NCBI RefSeq assembly: GCF_030814135.1
Contig: NZ_JAUSUQ010000008.1
Location: 62,001-126,000, forward strand
Length of the DNA stretch: 64,000 nt
Direction of reading: 5' to 3'
Origin: Caldalkalibacillus uzonensis
GTDB lineage: Bacteria > Bacillota > Bacilli > Caldalkalibacillales > Caldalkalibacillaceae
The notes below the pieces were generated by a model. The model was not told the origin of the DNA. It did no database searches and saw only the letters and a list, made by a program, of their open reading frames with translations. The position numbers were made by a program, and so were the translations under genes. Of the stretch, positions 37,420 to 44,877 are shown piece after piece (position 1 is the first letter of the stretch; each line of letters begins with the position of its first letter).

Positions 37420-38754
37420 ATGGGAAAGTACACGAAAGAGGACATTTTAAAAATAGCTAAAGAAGAGGATGTGCGCTACATCCGGCTGCAATTTACCGAT
37501 CTGTTGGGAACCGTCAAAAATGTGGAGATACCCGTCAGCCAGTTGCCCAAAGCCCTTGATAACAAAATGATGTTTGATGGTTCCTCTATTGAAGGATTCG
37601 TGCGCATTGAAGAGTCTGATATGTATCTCTATCCTGATCTGGATACATGGCTCATCTTCCCGTGGGAACTTGAAGAAGGCAAAGTGGCCCGTTTGATTTG
37701 TGATGTATATAATCCAGACGGAACGCCGTTTGCCGGAGATCCGCGGGGTGTCTTGAAGCGGATGCTGAAAGAGGCAGAAACGCTAGGCTTTACGGCCATG
37801 AACGTCGGGCCTGAACCGGAGTTCTTCCTGTTTAAGCTAGATGAAAAAGGCGATGCAACATTGGAAGTGAATGATCAAGGCGGTTATTTTGATCTGGCTC
37901 CCACCGATTTAGGTGAAAATTGCCGCCGGGATATTGTGCTCACCCTGGAAAAAATGGGCTTTGAAATTGAAGCCTCCCACCATGAAGTGGCCCCGGGACA
38001 GCATGAGATTGACTTTAAATATGCCAATGCTGTCACTGCAGCCGATTATATCCAAACCTTTAAAGTGGTAGTGAAAAACGTAGCTAAACAACACGGATTG
38101 CACGCCACGTTTATGCCCAAACCGCTGTTTGGGGTAAACGGATCAGGCATGCACTGTCACCAATCCCTGTTCAGGGGAGAGGAGAATGCCTTCTACGATG
38201 AACAGGATGAACTGGGCCTTAGTGACACCGCCAAACAATATTTGGCCGGCATTCTGCATCACGCCAGAGCCATGGCCGCCATTACAAATCCAACTGTCAA
38301 CTCTTACAAACGTTTAGTGCCTGGCTATGAAGCTCCTTGCTACGTAGCCTGGTCGGCCAAAAACAGAAGCCCGCTGGTCCGAGTGCCGGCATCACGTGGT
38401 TTAAGCACGCGCATTGAATTGCGCAATCCGGACCCGTCTGCCAATCCGTATCTGGCCCTGGCCGTCATGCTGGCTGCTGGATTGGATGGTATCAAGAAAA
38501 AGCTGCCTCTGGTTCCGCCGACTAATCAAAATATCTATACCATGACAGAAGAGGAGCGCAAGGAAAACCGCATTGACAGTCTGCCATCCACGTTAAAAGA
38601 AGCGATTGAAGAGTTGAAACAAAATGAGGTGCTTAAAAAAGCGCTAGGTGAGCATGTTCTCGCTCACTTCATCGAAGCCAAAGAAATTGAATGGGATATG
38701 TTCAGAACCCAGGTGCATCCCTGGGAGCGCGACCAGTATCTCACCGCTTATTGA
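37420..38754 (+). CDS. glnA: Glutamine synthetase type I
   Basis: Joins ammonium to glutamate with ATP. The 444 residues match the Bacillus GSI-alpha type (no adenylylation-site Tyr segment of GSI-beta): [22 protein letters not shown], the GPEPEFFLF and [16 protein letters not shown] metal-site segments, and [21 protein letters not shown] at the end of the exonuclease gene serves the ATG 1 base after that stop. There is no glnR beside it; instead it is the last gene of the amt operon. Confidence 0.97.
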   Translation: MGKYTKEDILKIAKEEDVRYIRLQFTDLLGTVKNVEIPVSQLPKALDNKMMFDGSSIEGFVRIEESDMYLYPDLDTWLIFPWELEEGKVARLICDVYNPDGTPFAGDPRGVLKRMLKEAETLGFTAMNVGPEPEFFLFKLDEKGDATLEVNDQGGYFDLAPTDLGENCRRDIVLTLEKMGFEIEASHHEVAPGQHEIDFKYANAVTAADYIQTFKVVVKNVAKQHGLHATFMPKPLFGVNGSGMHCHQSLFRGEENAFYDEQDELGLSDTAKQYLAGILHHARAMAAITNPTVNSYKRLVPGYEAPCYVAWSAKNRSPLVRVPASRGLSTRIELRNPDPSANPYLALAVMLAAGLDGIKKKLPLVPPTNQNIYTMTEEERKENRIDSLPSTLKEAIEELKQNEVLKKALGEHVLAHFIEAKEIEWDMFRTQVHPWERDQYLTAY

Positions 38755-38773
38755 GAACCAAAGAGTATAAAGG

Positions 38774-38810
38774 AAAGCTGTCCCCATCGCTTGGGACAGC
38801 TTTTCTGTTT
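38774..38810 (+). terminator. Rho-independent terminator after glnA
   Basis: AAAGCTGTCCC and GGGACAGCTTTT form an 11-bp perfect stem with an 8-base loop, ending in TTTTCTGTTT. Confidence 0.9.
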
Positions 38811-38815
38811 GAAAA

Positions 38816-39775
38816 TTAACGGATTCCCCAATTCTCTAGCTGCTGGGTTGAGCCAATCCAGACGGGAGTGTGCTCCGGCAACAGCTCATACAAGTATTCC
38901 ACATCATGATTGTGCATGCGCACACATCCCAGTGAAGCATACGTCCCAATGCTGGCCGGATTATTGGTGCCATGAATGCCGTAAGTGCCTCCTCCCCCAA
39001 TATCAAGACCCAACCAGCGGGATCCCAGCGGGTTGTCAGGATGACCGCCAGCGACAGGAGGGGCAATGCCAGCCCCGCCCCAGGCCGGGTCAATGGCTTT
39101 GAAGACAATCTTAAATTGTCCTTCCGGAGTAAGAGAAGCATTTTTTCCTGAGGCGACAGGATAATCGGCGATCGCTCTTTCACCCTGGAACAAAAGCAGG
39201 CGGTTAGTGGACTTGTTGACCGCCACCCAGTAGCCTTGAGTAGGAGGATGAGCCGCCTTAATTCCTACCGGCTCAGTGATCCCCTGTTGATTTAAGGCGT
39301 GGTTCAGTTTCTCTGCCGTTGCTTTGTCCAAGCGTCCGCTGACCGGAAGCCCGTGATCCTCCTGAAAGACCAGCAGCTTTTGTTGGGTTTGTGGTCCAAA
39401 GATCCCATCTTGGACCAGTTCATAGCCGAGTAAACCCAATGCCTGCTGTAAATCGTTTACTCTTAACCCTCTGTCTCCTTGACTGATTTCACCGGAGAAC
39501 AAAAATAAACTTAAGTAATTCTCCTCTTTTGCTCGAGTTTGATGATGCTGTTCCTTCCAGTTCTCCAGAGCGGTAAGCCACTCCTGTTCTTTTGCGTGCA
39601 CATAGCGACGGAATAATGGCTCATCTTCCTCTACTGAGAGTTGCAAGTTCAAAACGAGTTGTGCTTGCTGAAGTTGGAATTGAATGACCTCAGGATTCTT
39701 TTCAGCCCTGGTTATACCCGGGATAAAAAGAAGCAACCCCAAACAAACGATTAGAAACGATCCTCGCTTATTCAT
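38816..39775 (-). CDS. L,D-transpeptidase (YkuD) with peptidoglycan-binding domain
   Basis: A secreted 319-residue cell-wall enzyme: signal peptide (MNKRGSFLIVCLGLLLFIPG), a helical linker, a PG_binding_1 repeat (GDRGLRVNDLQQALGLLGYE, about 98-160) and a YkuD domain with the catalytic HGTNN and SLGCVRM motif (nucleophile Cys near 294). It cross-links peptidoglycan by L,D bonds. AAGGGAG with a 9-base spacer fits ATG 39775; an ATG at 39820 is in frame but weaker. It converges on glnA. Confidence 0.9.
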   Translation of the reverse strand: MNKRGSFLIVCLGLLLFIPGITRAEKNPEVIQFQLQQAQLVLNLQLSVEEDEPLFRRYVHAKEQEWLTALENWKEQHHQTRAKEENYLSLFLFSGEISQGDRGLRVNDLQQALGLLGYELVQDGIFGPQTQQKLLVFQEDHGLPVSGRLDKATAEKLNHALNQQGITEPVGIKAAHPPTQGYWVAVNKSTNRLLLFQGERAIADYPVASGKNASLTPEGQFKIVFKAIDPAWGGAGIAPPVAGGHPDNPLGSRWLGLDIGGGGTYGIHGTNNPASIGTYASLGCVRMHNHDVEYLYELLPEHTPVWIGSTQQLENWGIR

Positions 39776-40005
39776 CACATGCACTCCCTTAGTAACCTTT
39801 AGACAGATATGATTTATCATATTAAGCAGCGGTTTAGATGGCTACTAAAGATCATATGTGCATAGACCTGTATTATTACATAAATTGGTAGAGTTGTCCA
39901 AGTAAGGTAAGAGGGTAAAAGGACATAAAAAATAACTGGGACATACAAGGACAATGACTGCCGCTCATATAGATAGGTTATAAGACAGCATGGGAGGTGG
40001 AGGCT

Positions 40006-40725
40006 TTGGCGGGTATTTTCTCAACCATCGCCTTATTGATTAAGGAATTGATGGTTTTTGTTTCATATGTCAAAAACAATGCCTTTCCACAGCCTTTGAG
40101 TGAGAAAGAAGAAGAGAAGTATTTAAAGCGGATGCAGGAAGGTGACCAAGAAGCCCGCAATTTGCTCATCGAACATAATCTAAGATTAGTTGCCCACATC
40201 GTCAAAAAATTTGAAAATACTGGCGAGGATACGGAAGATCTGATATCCATAGGCACCATCGGTTTGATCAAAGGCGTTGAAAGCTACTCACCAGATAAAG
40301 GAACCAAGCTGGCCACCTATGCTGCCAGGTGTATCGAAAATGAGATTCTGATGCATTTAAGGTCCTTAAAAAAGACAAAAAAAGATGTGTCTCTTCATGA
40401 TCCCATCGGAACTGATAAAGAAGGGAATGAAATTACGTTGATAGATGTCTTAAAAGCAGACATAGAGGATGTTTTGGACGAAGTACAGTTGCAAATGGAG
40501 AAAGACAAAATCTATCAATACATTCATGTGCTCGATGACCGGGAGAAAGAGGTGATTATTGGCCGGTTTGGCCTGGATATGGAGGAGGAGAAAACCCAGC
40601 GTGAATTAGCCAAAGAGCTAGGCATTTCCCGTTCGTATGTGTCGCGGATTGAAAAGCGGGCCTTGATGAAATTGTTTCATGAATTTTATAGAGCCAAAAA
40701 ACATTCGGGGCAAAACAGAGGCTGA
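40006..40725 (+). CDS. sigK: RNA polymerase sigma-K factor (mother-cell sporulation)
   Basis: A 239-residue protein very close to B. subtilis pro-sigma-K over the whole length. A hydrophobic pro-sequence (about 1-20, [24 protein letters not shown]) is followed by region 2 ([21 protein letters not shown]) and region 4 ([16 protein letters not shown]). The gene is continuous, with no skin-type insertion. TTG 40006 has GGAGG 8 bases upstream and gives a pro-sequence of normal length; GTG 39997 is an alternative. Controls late mother-cell genes after processing. Confidence 0.94.
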   Translation: MAGIFSTIALLIKELMVFVSYVKNNAFPQPLSEKEEEKYLKRMQEGDQEARNLLIEHNLRLVAHIVKKFENTGEDTEDLISIGTIGLIKGVESYSPDKGTKLATYAARCIENEILMHLRSLKKTKKDVSLHDPIGTDKEGNEITLIDVLKADIEDVLDEVQLQMEKDKIYQYIHVLDDREKEVIIGRFGLDMEEEKTQRELAKELGISRSYVSRIEKRALMKLFHEFYRAKKHSGQNRG

Positions 40726-40746
40726 ACTTGGGCCTCTTTTATAAAA
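40717..40746 (+). terminator. Short hairpin terminator after sigK
   Basis: AGAGGC and GCCTCT form a 6-bp stem overlapping the sigK stop, followed by TTTTATAAAATATTT. Confidence 0.65.
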
Positions 40747-40862
40747 TATTTACAAAGATTAAAACCATGCTCTGTGTTAATTGGTAACGAGCAAGGTTGC
40801 CGCTTAAAACTCACCTTGCCCAGAAAAAATACGAAGCAGGTATGAAATAATATCATTCTTCA

Positions 40863-40897
40863 AGTGGATATTATTTCCACTGGGTATATGCTATGAT
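40863..40897 (+). promoter_or_regulatory. Promoter and inverted repeat before the LuxR-type gene
   Basis: TGCTATGAT (extended -10, TATGAT at 40892-40897) is preceded by the inverted repeat AGTGGA-N7-TCCACT at 40864-40882, which covers the -35 region. It is a candidate operator. Confidence 0.5.
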
Positions 40898-40950
40898 AAT
40901 GGGAAGTTTCAAAAGGAGTTAGCTGGGTTGTTGGAAAGGGGAGAGGAATT

Positions 40951-41378
40951 TTGCAGGTCGTCACAACAATACACCTGAATGAGAAAGAACGGGCCCTCAT
41001 CCGTTTTGCCTTAGAGCATACCTTGCGTTATGCCGAGATTGACGAACAGGTCAAAAAATATAAGCAAGGTTTAGCTGAATTGCTGACCAACTTCAAACAA
41101 GCGGAACCTTTGATTCGAGGGCGGGGAGCATCTCTGTTTTTAGACACTGTTAAAAAAAACTAACTAACAGGGAATACCAGATTTTCCTGAAAATCTTAAA
41201 GGGTATGACCAATGAGGAGATCGCCCAGCATTTATACATATCGCAGCATACAGTTAAAACCCACATTCAACGGATTTACAAAAAGTTGGGTGTTCAAAAC
41301 CGGACAGAGCTGATCGTCGCATATTTTAAGGGGAGAGAACATGAACAGAGTGGTAATAACGAGTGCAGTAACAGATGA
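40951..41378 (+). CDS. LuxR-type HTH regulator interrupted by a -1 frame change
   Basis: The zero frame (TTG 40951, GGGGAG upstream) gives 70 residues ending DTVKKN and stops at TAA 41161-41163. In the -1 frame the sequence continues without a gap as LTNREYQIF, GMTNEEIAQHL, ISQHTVKTHI and YKKLGVQNRTEL, a complete GerE/LuxR DNA-binding domain, to TGA 41376-41378. The junction is A-AAA-AAC (41154-41160), a canonical -1 slippery heptamer inside a run of eight As and directly before the zero-frame stop. A slip would give about 142 residues. The alternatives are a recent frameshift mutation or a homopolymer read error. The 3' end overlaps the HD-GYP-like gene by 38 bases. Confidence 0.75.
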
Positions 41379-41973
41379 TGTACGCCAATTGTTATACAAA
41401 TTGGACAGGCACTCCACAGAAACTGTTCAGCATAGTATGAGGGTAGCGAATTTGTTCATGGCTTGCCTTGAGCATTATCAATTATTTCGGGATATATGGG
41501 GCTCACTTTTTTTGGGGGCATTACTTCATGACTTTGGGAAGTATTTTGTTCCACATACCATTTTAAATAAAAAGGGATCGTTAAATCACAAGGAATGGGA
41601 GATTATGCGCTATCATCCCGTATTCGGCTATACTGTCGCCAGGCAATCATTACGAATCGGGCTACCAGGCCAGCACTTGATTTTGTATCACCACGAGCGA
41701 TGGGATGGTTACGGCTATTTATATGGCCGCAAAAAAGCTGAAATTCCGGAGTATGTGCAGTTATTTTCCATCATTGATGCCTTTGATTCCATGACAAATG
41801 TACGCTCGTATCAGAAAACGCCTATGTCAGCGGCACAAGCAAAGAAAGAAATAAGAGACCATCGAGGCACACAGTTCAGCCCCACATATGTGGACTTATT
41901 TATCGATTTTCCTCTTGAACCCTTTCAACAGCCGTCCGGTTCATTGTTTTTTCAAAGCGAATACCGACGTTAA
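41341..41973 (+). CDS. HD-GYP-like phosphohydrolase domain protein
   Basis: A 210-residue stand-alone HD domain. The His-Asp pair is in ALLHDFGKYFVP (about 62-73), a second pattern in MRYHPVFGY and a third in LYHHERWDGYGYLYG, ending with IIDAFDSMTNVRSY. This is the layout of HD-GYP cyclic-di-GMP phosphodiesterases, but the GYP proline is replaced by Leu. No sensor domain is present. AGGGGAGA precedes ATG 41341, which overlaps the end of the LuxR frame, so the two are co-expressed. Confidence 0.8.
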   Translation: MNRVVITSAVTDDVRQLLYKLDRHSTETVQHSMRVANLFMACLEHYQLFRDIWGSLFLGALLHDFGKYFVPHTILNKKGSLNHKEWEIMRYHPVFGYTVARQSLRIGLPGQHLILYHHERWDGYGYLYGRKKAEIPEYVQLFSIIDAFDSMTNVRSYQKTPMSAAQAKKEIRDHRGTQFSPTYVDLFIDFPLEPFQQPSGSLFFQSEYRR

Positions 41974-41990
41974 AAAAGAGAGGTTAAAAC

Positions 41991-42019
41991 AAAATCTCCG
42001 TCGTTTGACGGAGATTTTT
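41991..42019. terminator. Bidirectional terminator between the HD-GYP-like gene and mtnE
   Basis: AAAATCTCCGTC and GACGGAGATTTTT form a 12-bp stem with a 4-base loop, with A and T runs on both sides. It overlaps the last codon of mtnE by a base or two. Confidence 0.85.
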
Positions 42020-43214
42020 AGGTTGAAGATATTTGGCTAGTGCCGGTAAACAATCCTAATCCTTCGATTCTTTCTACGGCTTTAAGCAACATCTCTTCTG
42101 AACTGACTAGTCCCACACGGATATATCCTTCACCATGGGCTCCGAAACCGATACCCGGTGCCACAACAATATCACTTTTTTCCAGCAGCAGATCAGCAAA
42201 GGAGACAGAGCTGAAGCCTGGGGGAACGGGCAGCCAGGCAAAAAAGGATCCTTGTGGCGGTTCAACCTCCCAACCGATATCCCTTAGCGCTCCGATTAAT
42301 GTGTCCCTTCTCTGCTGATAGGTCTCCCTTAAGTCGTGAACACATTCCTGATTACTTAACAAGGCTGTTGCTGCAGCCTCTTGAATGGCTCCGAACACAC
42401 TGCAATAGTAGTGGTCTTGAATCAGTTCAATTGCTTCAATCACACTTTGATTGCCTACCGCAAAGGCGATCCGCCATCCTGCCATGTTATAAGTTTTGGA
42501 GAGCGTGTAGATTTCAATGCCCACATCTTTGGCCCCTGGAATCTGCAGGAAACTGGGCGGCTGGTGATTGTCATAGTAAATAGCACCGTAGGCAAAATCA
42601 TGGACGACACAGATCTGATGGCGCCGGGCTAAGTCGACTGTTTGTTCATATAAAGTTTTGGTTGCCACGCTAGCCGTTGGATTGTTGGGATAATTAAGAA
42701 ACATGAGCTTAGCCCTTGCTAAGTGGCTAGCTGAAAGTTGGCTGTAGTCGGGTAAAAACTGATTTTCCGCTGTTAAGGGCATCATCACCATTTTTCCGCC
42801 AGCGAGAGCAATCCCTGACCAATAATCGGGATAGCCCGGGTCAGGGACGAGGGCAATGTCACCAGGATTAAGCAAACACTGGCTTACTTTAACCAGCCCC
42901 GCTTTTCCTCCAAATAACACAGCCACTTCCTTCTCCGGGTCCAACTGTACTTGATACTCCCGCTCGTAAAATTGAGCGACCGCTTCCTTTAAAAACAGAT
43001 GGCCTTTAAAGGGAGAGTAACGGTGATAGAGCGGATTTTCGGCTGCCTTTTGCAGCGCTCTGACAATGTGTGGCGGGGTAGGGAGGTCAGGATTACCCTG
43101 GCCTAAATTAATGATGTCACGCCCTTCCTTAACATAACGTGCCGCTTTTTGCGTTAGTTTGGCAAAGAATTGTTCCGGCAAAGCTTTAAGCGTAGCAGAA
43201 GGCTCAAACTGCAT
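42018..43214 (-). CDS. mtnE: Methionine-salvage transaminase MtnE
   Basis: PLP transaminase that makes methionine from 2-oxo-4-methylthiobutyrate using glutamine. The 398 residues align along their length with B. subtilis MtnE (YkrV) from memory, including NLGQGNPDLPTPPHIV, VLFGGKAGLV, YPNNPT and the PLP-Lys motif YTLSKTYNMAGWRIAFAVGN. It lies head to head with the omega-amidase gene mtnU, its functional partner. No other salvage genes are in the window. Confidence 0.92.
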   Translation of the reverse strand: MQFEPSATLKALPEQFFAKLTQKAARYVKEGRDIINLGQGNPDLPTPPHIVRALQKAAENPLYHRYSPFKGHLFLKEAVAQFYEREYQVQLDPEKEVAVLFGGKAGLVKVSQCLLNPGDIALVPDPGYPDYWSGIALAGGKMVMMPLTAENQFLPDYSQLSASHLARAKLMFLNYPNNPTASVATKTLYEQTVDLARRHQICVVHDFAYGAIYYDNHQPPSFLQIPGAKDVGIEIYTLSKTYNMAGWRIAFAVGNQSVIEAIELIQDHYYCSVFGAIQEAAATALLSNQECVHDLRETYQQRRDTLIGALRDIGWEVEPPQGSFFAWLPVPPGFSSVSFADLLLEKSDIVVAPGIGFGAHGEGYIRVGLVSSEEMLLKAVERIEGLGLFTGTSQISST

Positions 43215-43307
43215 GTGTCCATCACTTCCTCATCTCTGTTTCAATCTAATTGAAATTATCATAAGACGGATAACTCGTATTGTAAAGAGGGTTTGGAAAG
43301 AATTTGA

Positions 43308-43337
43308 TTGACAAATAGGGGCAACGTGTACTAGAAT
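43308..43337 (+). promoter_or_regulatory. Sigma-A promoter of mtnU
   Basis: TTGACA at 43308-43313 and TAGAAT at 43332-43337, 18-base spacer. No S-box RNA is visible in the 43215-43395 divergent region. Confidence 0.7.
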
Positions 43338-43395
43338 CCGTACAAATATATTTTACCTTAACAATATAACTGAGCTGGGAAAGGAGCTTGTGAAG

Positions 43396-44172
43396 GTGAA
43401 AGTCGCATCAGTCCAATTTGAAATAAGGGATGGGGAAACAAAGGATGAGCGCATTGAACGCATGATTGGCCTGCTAAAGAAGCTAAAAGGGTATGATTTG
43501 ATCGTGTTGCCGGAAATATGGGCGACAGGCTATTTTTCCTTTGATCGTTATAGGGAAGAGGCGGAGCCGTTCTCCGGCCCTTTTGTGCAGCGTATGGCCC
43601 AGGTGGCGCGCCAGCTGAACAGTGTTTTGTTCGCTGGCAGCTTTGTGGAACAAGAAGGGGAGCAGTATTACAATACCGGTGTCCTGTTTGACGCTAACGG
43701 TGATCTATTGGCTACGTATCGCAAAATCCACCTTTTTCGCTATGGATCAAAGGAAGGGGAGCTGTTAACCCGCGGCGAGGAAATTACAGTGACTGAGACT
43801 AAGGTAGGGCGGGTAGGATTGTCTACCTGTTATGATTTAAGGTTTCCTGAACTTTACAGGAAGCAGGTTGATTTGGGGGCGGAAATCTTCCTGGTGACCT
43901 CGGCCTGGCCACACCAGCGCTTGGCGCACTGGCAATTGTTTAATGCTGTACGAGCTGTAGAGAACCAGTGTTTTCTCATCTCTGCCAACTGTGTGGGGCA
44001 CACGCGTCATGTTTTGCTGGGCGGGCACAGTCAGGTTGTTGACCCGTGGGGCGTTGTCCGGGCACAGGCGGGGGAATCTGAAGCCATTGTCACGGCTGAG
44101 ATTGACCTGGATGAAGTGAAGCGGATACGGGAGCACTTTCCTCAATTAAAACATCGGGTACTGACATCATAA
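43396..44172 (+). CDS. mtnU: Nitrilase-family omega-amidase (MtnU-like)
   Basis: Carbon-nitrogen hydrolase of 258 residues with the Glu-Lys-Cys triad: VLPEIWATGY (Glu near 40), YRKIHLF (Lys near 112) and STCYDLRFPE (Cys near 146). In methionine salvage it hydrolyses the 2-oxoglutaramate left by MtnE. GTG 43396 is spaced properly from AAAGGAG at 43380-43386; GTG 43390 is too close. Identification as MtnU rests partly on its divergent pairing with mtnE. Confidence 0.85.
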   Translation: MKVASVQFEIRDGETKDERIERMIGLLKKLKGYDLIVLPEIWATGYFSFDRYREEAEPFSGPFVQRMAQVARQLNSVLFAGSFVEQEGEQYYNTGVLFDANGDLLATYRKIHLFRYGSKEGELLTRGEEITVTETKVGRVGLSTCYDLRFPELYRKQVDLGAEIFLVTSAWPHQRLAHWQLFNAVRAVENQCFLISANCVGHTRHVLLGGHSQVVDPWGVVRAQAGESEAIVTAEIDLDEVKRIREHFPQLKHRVLTS

Positions 44173-44208
44173 AAGGCCATGGCCTCATTAGCCATGACCT
44201 TTTTTTAT
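44172..44208. terminator. Bidirectional terminator between mtnU and tetR
   Basis: AAAAGG-CATGGC pairs with GCCATG-CCTTTT around CTCATTA (one unpaired base on each side), with a run of seven Ts on the plus strand and an A run on the other side. Confidence 0.85.
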
Positions 44209-44244
44209 TCAGGGCACGGAAATAAATTTTGGTCCAGAGATAAG

Positions 44245-44838
44245 TTAGGGTCGGGGAGGGAGTGACTGGCACAGCCCGTAGTGCAATATATCTAAGACAT
44301 CGTCAACTGAAAATGTGTCGGAACCGTAAGGAGGCAAAAAAACACTGAGACAGGAAATAATCAGCGCTGCTGCTAAGTTGGGGTTAACGGGACGAAACTC
44401 TTCCGTTTTGATACCTGCCTCGACGATGCGGGCAATGTAGGCCATAAAGTCTGCTTTTTCCTGTTCCAACCAGGCCCGAAATGCTTCATTAACAAAGGCA
44501 AAATCATGGATATGGAGTTGCGCCAGAGATGGATTTTCCTGCAGCAAGGAAGCATGGGTGGCATACATCACTTTCAATTTGGCCAAAGGATGTTCCTCTT
44601 CGCTCATCCTCTTTTTCAGCTCGGACAAGTTTTTTTTAATCATCGCTTTTAACATTTCCCGCAACAGCTCTTCTTTGCTGGGAAAATAGAGATATACCGT
44701 TCCTTTGCCGATGCCGGCCAGCTGGGCCACTTCATCCACTTTGGTCTGCTGATATCCTTTTTTGGTAAAGACAGCAAAGGCGCTGTCTAATATTTTTTGC
44801 CGTTTATCCGCATCTCCGTAACCTCCTCCTGTAGACAT
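44245..44838 (-). CDS. TetR-family transcriptional regulator of the RND efflux operon
   Basis: A 197-residue repressor-type protein: the HTH is at about 12-58 (RQKILDSAFAVFTKKGYQQTKVDEVAQLAGIGKGTVYLYFPSKEEL pattern), followed by a variable ligand-binding helical domain. GGGAGGTG precedes the ATG. It is the third gene after the adaptor and RND pump, 39 bases downstream of the pump. The operator in the pump promoter (49320-49337) is its likely target, giving autoregulation. Confidence 0.9.
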   Translation of the reverse strand: MSTGGGYGDADKRQKILDSAFAVFTKKGYQQTKVDEVAQLAGIGKGTVYLYFPSKEELLREMLKAMIKKNLSELKKRMSEEEHPLAKLKVMYATHASLLQENPSLAQLHIHDFAFVNEAFRAWLEQEKADFMAYIARIVEAGIKTEEFRPVNPNLAAALIISCLSVFLPPYGSDTFSVDDVLDILHYGLCQSLPPRP

Positions 44839-44877
44839 GTGAACACCTCCCTCTCTTAACCTTTTTATCCTGTTTTT

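Noticed and set aside
39960-40005. Sigma-E/sigma-K promoter before sigK (CATATAGATA)
   Set aside because: It has only partial agreement with either consensus and no convincing -35, so it was not listed as a promoter.
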